Below, one piece after another: positions 17,382 through 24,571 of a DNA stretch of 64,000 nucleotides. Position 1 is the first letter of the stretch. Every line of letters starts with the position of its first letter. The notes under the pieces are model-generated. The model was not told the origin of the DNA and did not search any database. It worked only from the letters and a program-made list of their open reading frames with translations. Made by a program: the position numbers and the translations under genes. The DNA is taken from positions 62,001-126,000 of the forward strand of contig NZ_WWCN01000012.1 in NCBI RefSeq assembly GCF_009857445.1, written 5' to 3'. The DNA comes from Duganella flavida (GTDB lineage: Bacteria; Pseudomonadota; Gammaproteobacteria; Burkholderiales; Burkholderiaceae_D).

Positions 17382-17651
17382 TTACTTGGCCTGCTTGGCT
17401 GACTTGGCCGGCGGCGTGGTCTTGCCGCCGGTTTTCTCGCAAGTGCCCTTGGCAACAAACTTCCACTCATCCGGTTCGTTGTCCGCCTTGGCCTGGCCGG
17501 CGCAGGAGTGAGCAGCGGTGCCGCAATCGTTCTGGCCAGCCTTGGCCACGCCGTAGCATTTTTCTTGGTCGTCGGCAGCGGCGGCGGTGCCGGCTTGGGT
17601 GGCGCACACGGCGGCCAGGGCGGCCGCGATCAGGGCGTGACGTTTATTCAT
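17382..17651 (-). CDS. Bufferin-type RiPP precursor (DUF2282, BufA)
   Basis: 89 residues. A Sec-type signal MNKRHALIAAALAAVCATQA plus GTAAAA precedes a mature region with four cysteines (32, 43, 50, 71): EKCYGVAKAGQNDC, HSC and KGTCE. That spacing and EKCYGVAKAGxNDC identify the DUF2282 (BufA1) family: periplasmic copper-buffering peptides whose Cys are modified by MNIO enzymes. The tail is Lys/Pro/Thr-rich. GGAG stands seven nt before the ATG. First gene of a two-gene unit with the BufB-BufC fusion; the common DoxX-like bufD and sigma/anti-sigma genes are absent here. Confidence 0.87.
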   Translation of the reverse strand: MNKRHALIAAALAAVCATQAGTAAAADDQEKCYGVAKAGQNDCGTAAHSCAGQAKADNEPDEWKFVAKGTCEKTGGKTTPPAKSAKQAK

Positions 17652-17811
17652 GAAGGTCTCCAGTGGAAAAAATGAAAGCACCCGCAGCGTACCAGCAATA
17701 TCGCCGATACGCACCTGTCTGATCGAGGGAAATAAGTGTGCGCGAAAGCGCCGCGCACCGGATGGTGCGCAGGGAAAGTCGCGGCGCCTAGCGTGGGCCG
17801 CGCGAGACCGC

Positions 17812-18003
17812 TCAGGCAGTCGTGTTGATGTTGTTGCCGAGGTGGGACGGCAAATTCGGCACCGGCGGAATCGCCTCAATCAAGGCAGATGCGCTGGAAG
17901 CCTGGATATCCTGAGCTTTTTTCAGTACGGCAATACCGACGGCTTGCTTGGTGCCGGTGTCGGCAATCGTCGTCGCGGTCTGAGCAATTCCGGTAACGTC
18001 CAT
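17812..18003 (-). CDS. YjfB family putative motility protein
   Basis: 63 residues: MDVTGIAQTATTIADTGTKQ, then AVGIAVLKKAQDIQASSASAL and a Pro-rich AIPPVPNLPSHLGNNI end. This is the YjfB pattern, a small protein often found near flagellar or chemotaxis genes with unknown mechanism. The start at 18003 follows GGAGG; the ATG at 18015 would place the ribosome site inside the frame. No motility genes adjoin it. Confidence 0.8.
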   Translation of the reverse strand: MDVTGIAQTATTIADTGTKQAVGIAVLKKAQDIQASSASALIEAIPPVPNLPSHLGNNINTTA

Positions 18004-18056
18004 GGGGACCTCCATTGATGGCTATCACCTTATTTACGGACGTTATGGAAGTAACT

Positions 18057-18578
18057 TTAGGCGTTCGATGAATTTTTTTTCAGGTGCGTTAATAACCAGG
18101 CCAGTACTTGCTGTGGCTGGTTCAGGTCCAGCCAGGCCAGGCTGTCGCGGACACCGTCCGGACGCGCGTGGTCGGCCGCCACCGCCACCACATGTTCATC
18201 GTCCGGATACAGCGGCGCGCGGCCGCACGCCACCCGGAATACTTCCAGTTTGTCGATCGGATAGGATTTGAAGCCTTCAAGCAAGGTCAGGTCCGCAGGC
18301 GACATGCGCGCCAGTTGCTCATCCAAGGTCGGCTCGGGCGCACCGCGCAATTCGTGGATGATGGCATAGCGGAACGGCGAGCCCACCATCACCTCGGCCG
18401 CGCCGGCCGCACGCAGGCGGGCACTGTCTTTCTGCGGCGGTTCAAATTGCAGGTCGTGGTGGCTGTGCTTGATGACATTGACCTTCAGGCCCTGCGCCGC
18501 CAGCTGCGCCAGCAGGAATTCCAGCAGCGTGGTCTTGCCACTGCCCGAGGTTCCGACTACACCGAGGATTTGTTGCAT
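18057..18578 (-). CDS. mobB: Molybdopterin-guanine dinucleotide biosynthesis adaptor MobB
   Basis: 173 residues with Walker A GTSGSGKTT at about 10-18, VNVIKHSHHDLQFE (about 33-46, typical of MobB), and TLLEGFKSYPIDKLEVFR (Walker B region). MobB is a GTP-binding helper to MobA in attaching GMP to molybdopterin. mobA and moe/moa genes are not in the window. Length normal. Confidence 0.92.
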   Translation of the reverse strand: MQQILGVVGTSGSGKTTLLEFLLAQLAAQGLKVNVIKHSHHDLQFEPPQKDSARLRAAGAAEVMVGSPFRYAIIHELRGAPEPTLDEQLARMSPADLTLLEGFKSYPIDKLEVFRVACGRAPLYPDDEHVVAVAADHARPDGVRDSLAWLDLNQPQQVLAWLLTHLKKNSSNA

Positions 18579-18640
18579 TGCCTGCCCTTCTACGCCATCT
18601 GTCGATGCCCGACATTATACGCAGCAACGCAAGCGCCGGT

Positions 18641-18826
18641 TTATTGCTCCGGCTTGATGACAACGCTGCGGCCATGGCCGGCAGCGGACAGCAGGATCAG
18701 GCCGAGGCTGATCAACAGCAGGGTCAGGCCACTCGGCTCGGCGGCTTGCAGCATATCGGCAGCGTGGCTGCGCGGCATGTAGGCGATCGCGCCGATCAGG
18801 AATGGCAGAAACTTCAAATGTTTCAT
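18641..18826 (-). CDS. Tiny membrane/secreted protein with PEP-CTERM-like tail
   Basis: 61 residues: an N-terminal signal-like segment MKHLKFLPFLIGAIAY ending RSHA, about eight residues of mature sequence, then EPSGLTLLLISLGLILLSAAG and a basic end. The tail resembles a PEP-CTERM sorting signal (EPS, hydrophobic helix, arginine), but the polar domain normally between the two elements is missing. A GGAAA ribosome site precedes the ATG. Could be a real small membrane protein or a deletion product of a PEP-CTERM protein. Confidence 0.5.
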   Translation of the reverse strand: MKHLKFLPFLIGAIAYMPRSHAADMLQAAEPSGLTLLLISLGLILLSAAGHGRSVVIKPEQ

Positions 18827-18892
18827 GATATTTCCATTGCAGAGTCACAATGATAGAAAAATACCATGTTTTCATGACAGGCGAATTACAGT

Positions 18893-19546
18893 TCAGTATG
18901 GAACGCGGTAACGATAGCCCTTGAAATTGAAAACCGCCTCTTTCGGCTGCAATTTTTCCAGCAGCAGACCGGGCGCAACTTCCTCGCCCTCGTGGCGCAA
19001 GATTTTGTCGACCAGCAACAACCGGTCAGCAGCGTTTTTCGAATAGATGTAGCCGCCCACCGTGACGGGCGGGATCGCGCGCTGGATAGGCTCCGGCAAG
19101 TCGCGCAGGTTGACCACAGGCTCTTCCGGCGCGACGGCTGGCTTGGCAGGCGTCGCGGCTACCGCCGGCTGCGGCGCGGGCGCGGAAGCGCGTGCCATGT
19201 TGGCAACCGATGGCGGCAGGTCAGCGACTGGAGCTGGCAGCGGCGCAGGGGCGGCGGCAGCGGCCACCGGCACTGGAGCAGCGGCAGGCGTGACAGCGAC
19301 TGGCGCAGACAAGGTCGCCGGCACAGACACCGGCGCCGAAGGCGATTCCGGCGAACGCATGACCAGCACCAGCAGCACGCCGATCGCGGCCGCCATCGCC
19401 ACCACGGACAGCATCAGCGGTTTGCTGAAGCGCACCGTCGCCGAGGCCGGGCCGTTGCCCTGCAAAGTCGGCGCGTGGATGGTGGGCGAGTTGCCAAGCT
19501 GGCGTTCCGCCTGCGCCTTCTTCAGCGCTTCCAAAATATAAGACAT
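18893..19546 (-). CDS. gspB: General secretion pathway protein B (GspB)
   Basis: 217 residues. N-terminus MSYILEALKKAQAERQLG is the family hallmark. A membrane helix lies at about 44-62 (LMLSVVAMAAAIGVLLVLV), then an Ala/Pro-rich periplasmic linker, and a C-terminal domain VTVGGYIYSKNAADRLLLVD..GYRYRVPY. GspB partners the GspA/ExeA ATPase to insert the type II secretin through peptidoglycan. gspA lies 1.2 kb upstream on the same strand, separated by three opposite-strand genes. Confidence 0.9.
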   Translation of the reverse strand: MSYILEALKKAQAERQLGNSPTIHAPTLQGNGPASATVRFSKPLMLSVVAMAAAIGVLLVLVMRSPESPSAPVSVPATLSAPVAVTPAAAPVPVAAAAAPAPLPAPVADLPPSVANMARASAPAPQPAVAATPAKPAVAPEEPVVNLRDLPEPIQRAIPPVTVGGYIYSKNAADRLLLVDKILRHEGEEVAPGLLLEKLQPKEAVFNFKGYRYRVPY

Positions 19547-19630
19547 AGCTGTTACCGAGGTGGAGATCGCCCTATCTTAACGCATGCACAGTGCTTGACA
19601 AAGCCGCGGCACGCGCCAATACTATACCAA

Positions 19631-20053
19631 ATGGTTAAGTATAACGACACCCAACTCGATCTCGTGTTTGCCGCGCTGTCCGACACCACCCGCCGCCGCG
19701 TGCTGGCGCAGCTGGATCAGGGCGCGTGCAGCGTGACCGAACTGGCGCAGGCGCACGCCATGTCGCTGCCCGGCTTCATGAAGCATCTCGCGGTACTGGA
19801 GGCGGCCGGCCTGATCGCGCGCTCCAAGGAAGGCCGGGTGGTGCGCTGCGCATTGGAGGCGGCGCCCATGCAGGAGGCCGCGCAATGGATCACTCACTAC
19901 GAGCGTTTCTGGAACGGCCAGCTGGACGCGCTGGGACGCTTTCTGTATCACCAGGAGGAAATCGCATGCAAGCCAACGAAGTCCGCATCATCCGACATTA
20001 CCCCACCAGCGCCGAACGCGTCTGGGCCGCGTGGACCGAGCCGCAGGCGCTGA
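19631..20053 (+). CDS. ArsR/SmtB family transcriptional regulator
   Basis: 140 residues from the ATG at 19631. Winged HTH: LVFAALSDTTRRRVLAQLD, VTELAQAHAMSLPGFMKHLA (recognition helix), EAAGLIARSKEGRVV (wing). No metal-binding cysteine motif is seen, as in the ArsR regulators paired with SRPBCC proteins. After GRFLYHQEEI the frame runs 88 bp into the next gene, giving an unusual Pro/Ser/Arg tail. It heads a three-gene plus-strand cassette that interrupts gspA-gspB. Confidence 0.9.
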   Translation: MVKYNDTQLDLVFAALSDTTRRRVLAQLDQGACSVTELAQAHAMSLPGFMKHLAVLEAAGLIARSKEGRVVRCALEAAPMQEAAQWITHYERFWNGQLDALGRFLYHQEEIACKPTKSASSDITPPAPNASGPRGPSRRR

Positions 20054-20385
20054 GCCGCTGGTTTGGCGTCGATGCCCAAGCCGAATTGGACGTGCGTCCT
20101 GGCGGGCGTTTCCGCATCCGCTTCCATTCGCCCGACGGCAACGCCAATGAAGTGGGCGGCGAATACCAGGAAGTCACGCCGCCCAGCAAGCTGGTGTTCA
20201 GCTGGGCTTTTCACACCACGCCGGAGCGCATCTCGCGCATCAGCATCACCTTGCAGCCGGTGGCCGGCGGCACCGAGCTGACCTTTGTGCACGATCACTT
20301 CTTCGACCAGCAAGCGCGCGACAACCACGAACGCGGCTGGATGCTGTTCTTCACCAAACTAGACCAACTACTACAGGAGACTTGA
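19966..20385 (+). CDS. SRPBCC (AHSA1-like) domain protein
   Basis: 139 residues with the START/Bet v1-like pattern: IIRHYPTSAERVWAAWTEPQ, LSRWFGVDAQAELDVRPGG, PPSKLVFSW and GTELTFVHDHF. AHSA1-type proteins bind hydrophobic ligands and are commonly co-transcribed with an ArsR regulator as here. A CAGGAGGAA ribosome site lies inside the end of arsR, which supports the start at 19966 and translational coupling. Ligand unknown. Confidence 0.88.
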   Translation: MQANEVRIIRHYPTSAERVWAAWTEPQALSRWFGVDAQAELDVRPGGRFRIRFHSPDGNANEVGGEYQEVTPPSKLVFSWAFHTTPERISRISITLQPVAGGTELTFVHDHFFDQQARDNHERGWMLFFTKLDQLLQET

Positions 20386-20386
20386 G

Positions 20387-20734
20387 ATGAAATACACGGG
20401 AAGCTGCCATTGCGGCCAGATCAAATTTGAAGCGGAAGGCGAGATCGGCAACGCCCTCGCCTGCAACTGCTCAATATGCCAGCGCAAGGGATCGCTGCTG
20501 TGGTTTGTGCCGCGCGCCAACCTGCGCCTGCTGACGCCGGAGGCCAACCTCAGCACCTACCTGTTTAACAAGCACGTGATCAAGCACCACTTCTGCGCCA
20601 AGTGCGGCATTCATCCTTATGGCGAAGGTGTAGCGCCGAATGGTGATGCGGTGGCGGCCGTCAATCTGCGCTGCATTGAGGACATCGACCTCAATGCGAT
20701 TCCGGTGCACCACTACGACGGCCGCGCGATCTGA
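20387..20734 (+). CDS. GFA (glutathione-dependent formaldehyde-activating-like) zinc protein
   Basis: 115 residues. Zinc ligands in GSCHCGQIKFE (Cys7, Cys9 region), CNCSICQRKG and CAKCGIHPYG match the GFA/CENP-V fold. Most such proteins bind glutathione or small thiols; true formaldehyde activity is doubtful for the family. It begins one base after the SRPBCC stop, so it is co-transcribed. Its TGA directly abuts the gspA stop on the other strand (TGATCA). Confidence 0.9.
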   Translation: MKYTGSCHCGQIKFEAEGEIGNALACNCSICQRKGSLLWFVPRANLRLLTPEANLSTYLFNKHVIKHHFCAKCGIHPYGEGVAPNGDAVAAVNLRCIEDIDLNAIPVHHYDGRAI

Positions 20735-22369
20735 TCAGCGCAAACGCGGTTCCTGCACGCCGCCCAGCTGGTACAGGCGGATGAAGGTTTTCGGGCCGGC
20801 CACGCCGTCGGCCTTGAGATCTTGTGCGGTCTGGAACTCGGTCAGGCGCTGGCGCAGCGCGCCTTCCAGTGGCTGGTTTTCCTGCGGCTTTTTCAGGTCG
20901 TAGATTTGCGACAGGCGCTTGGCCAGCCAATCCACGTCGGGACCACGATCGCCGCTGCGCACTTCGTCGCGCCACGCACGCGGGGCGCGCCAGTAGGTGA
21001 TGTATTCGCCGTCGTAGCGAGCGGACAAGGCGTCTACACTGAGGGTCTGCGGTTTGCCGCCCGCCGCCACAATGGTGGCGGCGCTGGCGTCGAGTGCGGT
21101 CAGCAGCACGTAATTGGGTGCGGCGGGATCGTCGTGCAGCTTGAGCATGGCGGGACGGTCGAGCAGGCGCAAATCATCGATGCTGCCCTTGGCGGACAAG
21201 CAGCGCAGATTGGCGCGCGCCGCCGTCGGGCATGGATCGCCATCAACCAGCGTCAAGCCCCACAGGCCGGCCAGCTGGCGCAAGGCCGCAGCGCTATCGT
21301 GACCTGGAGCGGCTGCGGGCGCCGCGACCACCGCCACGGGAGCGACAGCCACAGGAGCAACAGCCACCGCCGGACGCGCGGCCAGATCGCGCGCCACCGA
21401 CGCCATCGCTACACCATGGCGCACGCCCGGCATCAGCTGCCAAGCCAGCGCGCTGATCGCCACGCCGCCCAGCAGGCCAGCAACCAGCAACGGCCAGCGC
21501 GACGCTACGCCGCCGCGCGCGTCCGGCCCGGCTGCAGGCGCTGCATCCTGCCCGGCAAACACCTCGCTGGCAGCGCGTTTCAAAATCGTCCGCGACACCT
21601 GCGGCTGGTTCTCCACGTACGCGCCCAGCAGCGCCCGGTCGCACAGCAGGTTGATCCGGCGCGGCACGCCCTTGGTCAGCTTGTGCACCAAGCCCATCAG
21701 CTTGCGCGGGAACGGCGCAATCGCCGTCGCACCGGCCACGGCCAGACGATGTTCAATATACGTCCCGGTCTCCGCTTCCGACAGCGAACCGAGGTGATAG
21801 CGCGCAATCACCCGCTGCGCCAACTGCTCTAGCTCCGGCCGCGCCAGCATGCCGCGCAGCTCCGGCTGGCCGATCAAAATAATCTGCAGCAGCTTGCGCT
21901 CGCTGGTCTCCAGGTTAGTCAGCAAGCGCAGCTGCTCCAGCACCTCGGCCGACAAGTTCTGCGCCTCATCGATGATCAGCACATTGTTACGCGCCTGCGC
22001 GTGGCTGGCCAGCAGGTAGGCGTTGATCGCATCCACATAGCCCTTCACACTGACCGCCCCCACAGCCTGCGGCGCCAGCACGATTCCGAACTCATCGCAA
22101 ATCGACAGCAGCAACTCCTCCACCGACAGCTTGGGGTTAAAGATGTAGCCGAGCTTGCAGTTCTCTGGAATCTGCTCCATGAAGCAGCGGCACACCGTGG
22201 TCTTGCCCGCGCCGATCTCGCCGGTCAGCAGCACAAAGCCGCCGCCGGAACCTATCCCGTACAGCAGGTGCGCCAGCGCCTCGCGATGGCGTTCGCTCAT
22301 GAACAAGTAGCGCGGATCAGGCGCAATGGAAAACGGCGATTGCTTGAGGTTGAAAAAATGCGTGTACAT
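20735..22369 (-). CDS. gspA: GspA/ExeA-type AAA ATPase with peptidoglycan-binding domain
   Basis: 544 residues. N-terminal MYTHFFNLKQSPFSIAPDP is typical of ExeA. Walker A GEIGAGKTT (about 51-59) and Walker B NVLIIDEAQ (about 128-136) define the AAA domain to about 270. A membrane helix lies near 300-320 (LLVAGLLGGVAISALAWQL), and the C-terminus has a peptidoglycan-binding domain (RSGDRGPDVDWLAKRL..AQDLKADGVAGPKT). It should work with GspB to assemble the type II secretin. It is separated from gspB by an arsR cassette. Confidence 0.92.
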   Translation of the reverse strand: MYTHFFNLKQSPFSIAPDPRYLFMSERHREALAHLLYGIGSGGGFVLLTGEIGAGKTTVCRCFMEQIPENCKLGYIFNPKLSVEELLLSICDEFGIVLAPQAVGAVSVKGYVDAINAYLLASHAQARNNVLIIDEAQNLSAEVLEQLRLLTNLETSERKLLQIILIGQPELRGMLARPELEQLAQRVIARYHLGSLSEAETGTYIEHRLAVAGATAIAPFPRKLMGLVHKLTKGVPRRINLLCDRALLGAYVENQPQVSRTILKRAASEVFAGQDAAPAAGPDARGGVASRWPLLVAGLLGGVAISALAWQLMPGVRHGVAMASVARDLAARPAVAVAPVAVAPVAVVAAPAAAPGHDSAAALRQLAGLWGLTLVDGDPCPTAARANLRCLSAKGSIDDLRLLDRPAMLKLHDDPAAPNYVLLTALDASAATIVAAGGKPQTLSVDALSARYDGEYITYWRAPRAWRDEVRSGDRGPDVDWLAKRLSQIYDLKKPQENQPLEGALRQRLTEFQTAQDLKADGVAGPKTFIRLYQLGGVQEPRLR

Positions 22370-22394
22370 GAAAGCCCAGTGAATGCGCGGTCGC

Positions 22395-22898
22395 CTATTT
22401 TAGCCGTTGTCGGACGGCAGGCGGCTGCACCGGCGGCAAGGGCTGGTACTTGGCGCAATAAATCTTGGACTTGGTATCGAAATACACAATGCGGCTGGCC
22501 GGTTTGGCCTCGCGCACCGGATAGGCCGAGGTGTCGATCACGGTGTAGTGCGTGCCCACCTGCTGGATGATGGCCTTCTCCAGATTCTCCGGCGTCGCCT
22601 CCGCCACCGCACCAACAAACACATAGGTGCTGGTATCATCGCTGACCATTACCTCGGAAATCGTGGTGCCCCACAGCGAGGCGCCGTCGGTCTTAAACCA
22701 GAACGCGCCGCCCTCGTGCTTGTAGGCCGCACCAAAATACTTGAGCAGATAGTTATAGTAGTAATTGTTATCGGTATGGTCGCGGCACAGCAGGCCGTTG
22801 CCGATGATGGTGCCAAAGGTGGTCGGCACCGATTGCGCGGACGCCATGCCGCCTGCCAGCGCCAGCAAGGCGCCAATCGCCGGGACGCGCGCTCGCAT
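22395..22898 (-). CDS. Secreted protein of unknown function
   Basis: 167 residues with signal peptide MRARVPAIGALLALAGGMASA. The mature part has a Tyr/Asn-rich patch (TDNNYYYNYLLKYFG) and two Cys (about 38 and 148), and ends in a Pro-rich QPLPPVQPPAVRQRLK. No family recognised. Its ATG overlaps the stop of the preceding small gene (TAATG), so the two are translationally coupled. The 3' end is 25 bp from the gspA start on the same strand, so all three may share a transcript. Confidence 0.7.
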   Translation of the reverse strand: MRARVPAIGALLALAGGMASAQSVPTTFGTIIGNGLLCRDHTDNNYYYNYLLKYFGAAYKHEGGAFWFKTDGASLWGTTISEVMVSDDTSTYVFVGAVAEATPENLEKAIIQQVGTHYTVIDTSAYPVREAKPASRIVYFDTKSKIYCAKYQPLPPVQPPAVRQRLK

Positions 22899-23083
22899 TA
22901 CGTTTTAGATAACCACGCACGGTTGGCGCTGATGCGCGCCTTGGCCGTCGGCGGCAGGGCTTCGTAGCACCCTGGATACTGTTTCAAGGCATGCTCCCGG
23001 ATTTCCTTCTGCAAGCCGTTAATCAAGAAAACATACAGCACACCACCGTCGCTGGTACTTTTGGTTCCCATATATTTGATCAT
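22898..23083 (-). CDS. Small hypothetical protein, first of a coupled pair
   Basis: 61 residues from the ATG at 23083, which follows GGAGAGCAC; the frame continues upstream without a ribosome site. MIKYMGTKSTSDGGVLYVFL then a basic segment GLQKEIREHALKQYPGCYEAL. No signal peptide, one cysteine. No family recognised. Overlap with the next gene by TAATG implies coupled expression. Confidence 0.6.
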   Translation of the reverse strand: MIKYMGTKSTSDGGVLYVFLINGLQKEIREHALKQYPGCYEALPPTAKARISANRAWLSKT

Positions 23084-23269
23084 GTGCTCTCCTTTCCAGC
23101 TTCGTCCATTATAAACAGTAACGGCTGCGCACACGGGAAGTTGAATGCGGTTCAGCCTCGTTTTTTTGCAGTTGATCCCACACTTCTGCACATCCGTCCC
23201 ATGGCGCGCGACGGCGGCGCGCTTTTATCATATCGTCCAGTCCTCGCCACTTCCCATACCGAGACCAAC

Positions 23270-24361
23270 ATGAAGCAGACGATCAAACACGCCGCGCTGG
23301 CTACCACCCTGCTACTGGCTGTCACTGCGGCCCATGCCGCCGACAACAAGCAGGACGATAGCTACGGCAGCGAAACGCGCACCGTGGCGCCATTCACCAA
23401 CCTCAACATCATCGGCCCGTTCCAGGTCATCGTGACCGCGCAGGCCGGCAACGCCATCGAACTGTCCGGCCCGCGCCGCCAGCTTACCGACATTGAAACC
23501 ACGGTCGAAGGCGACACCCTGACGGTGCGCCAGCCGCGCAAGCAAAAAGGCTGGATCTTCAACTTCGGCTGGGGCAAGAACAGCAAGCCGCTGACCGTAC
23601 GCATCAACGCCGCCAACCTGAAAAGCCTGCGCAACGCCGGCAGCGGCGACGTCGACCTGCAGCAATTCCAGGGCAAGCAGCTGACCCTGGTGTCGGACGG
23701 CCCGGGCGACATCCGCGCCAGCGGCAAGGTGGGCGACCTCAGCGTCACCTCCAACGGCAGCGGCGACCTCGACCTGCAAGCCCTGTCGTCCACCAACCTC
23801 AACCTGCAGATGAGCGGCCCCGGCGACGTCAATGCCAGCGGCGTCACGCAAGACCTCAACCTGGTGGTCAGCGGCTCAGGCGACCTGAACGTGGGCGACA
23901 TCCACGCCAACCGCGTCAACGCCGCCCTGCACGGCCCCGGCTCGGTGGAACTGCGCGGCACCGCCAAGGAAATCCGCGCCGAAGTGCACGGCTCGGGCGA
24001 CCTCGAAGCCTGCACCCTGAGCGCCGACGCCGCCAGCGCCACGCTGCACGGCCCGGGCGAAGCCTGCATCGCCGGCCACATCAAGAAACTCGACGCTGAA
24101 GTGCACGGCTCGGGCGACCTCACCGTGCGCGGCCTCGAAGCGCAAAGCGTGCGTGCCCGCCTGAGCGGACCGGGTAACATGATCCTGTCCGGCACCACCG
24201 CCGTACTGAGCGCGCAGGTCAGCGGTTCCGGCGACCTCGACGCACGCCAGCTGTGCACGCGCCAGACCGACGTCACGGTGCACGGCCCCGGCAATGCAGT
24301 GGTGGCAATGGCCGACAAAGCCGACGCCACCCGGACCCATCTGGTCACCTATCATCGTTGA
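23270..24361 (+). CDS. DUF2807 (head GIN) repeat protein, secreted
   Basis: 363 residues, signal peptide MKQTIKHAALATTLLLAVTAAHA. The start matches the DUF2807 head: TRTVAPFTNLNIIGPFQVIVTAQ. From about residue 125 the sequence is a strict alternation of two turn types, GSGD-L and GPG-(D/S/E/N), about every 20 residues, spelling a right-handed beta-helix-like stack of rungs (NGSGDL, SGPGDV, SGSGDL, HGPGSV, HGSGDL, HGPGEA, HGSGDL, SGPGNM, SGSGDL, HGPGNA). Role unknown; envelope or surface structure is likely. Confidence 0.85.
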   Translation: MKQTIKHAALATTLLLAVTAAHAADNKQDDSYGSETRTVAPFTNLNIIGPFQVIVTAQAGNAIELSGPRRQLTDIETTVEGDTLTVRQPRKQKGWIFNFGWGKNSKPLTVRINAANLKSLRNAGSGDVDLQQFQGKQLTLVSDGPGDIRASGKVGDLSVTSNGSGDLDLQALSSTNLNLQMSGPGDVNASGVTQDLNLVVSGSGDLNVGDIHANRVNAALHGPGSVELRGTAKEIRAEVHGSGDLEACTLSADAASATLHGPGEACIAGHIKKLDAEVHGSGDLTVRGLEAQSVRARLSGPGNMILSGTTAVLSAQVSGSGDLDARQLCTRQTDVTVHGPGNAVVAMADKADATRTHLVTYHR

Positions 24362-24388
24362 AAGTGGCATGCAAATGCCACATTCAAC
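24357..24388. terminator. Palindromic hairpin over the DUF2807 stop codon
   Basis: GTTGAA-a-GTGGCAT..ATGCCAC-a-TTCAAC forms a long near-perfect stem that includes the TGA stop. There is no T tract, so it may be an mRNA-stabilising structure or a weak terminator. Confidence 0.45.
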
Positions 24389-24479
24389 AGCCTTCCCAAA
24401 AAATCAATTTTAACGATTAAAAACAGTCACTTACAAAACGATTCCAAGGAGACAACGCCAGTCCACTTCATTATTTTTT

Positions 24480-24498
24480 AATACCAGTTAAATACCTG
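24480..24498 (-). promoter_or_regulatory. Operator-like 19-mer, site A (nag operon)
   Basis: Reverse complement reads CAGGTATTTAACTGGTATT: two GGTATT half-sites 11 bp apart. It abuts the -35 hexamer of the nag promoter. Matches sites at 38772 and 38980; probable GntR/UTRA regulator target. Confidence 0.6.
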
Positions 24499-24527
24499 TT
24501 GACAAGCTGGTTTGCCAACCCTATAGT
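24499..24527 (+). promoter_or_regulatory. Sigma-70 promoter of the nag operon
   Basis: TTGACA at 24499-24504, a 17-bp spacer and TATAGT at 24522-24527, about 44 bp before the kinase ATG. Near-consensus, so it likely needs repression; the operator-like element lies immediately upstream. Confidence 0.8.
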
Positions 24528-24571
24528 GCCCTTCATCGCGGGCATCCCGGCACTAGCTTTCTCAGGTAAAC

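Noticed and set aside
23640..24340. Regularly spaced GGC-GAC-CTC repeats that could suggest a CRISPR or tandem repeat array
   Set aside because: They are codons of the GSGDL/GPG turns in the DUF2807 protein; spacing and variation follow the protein, with no constant repeat-spacer pattern.
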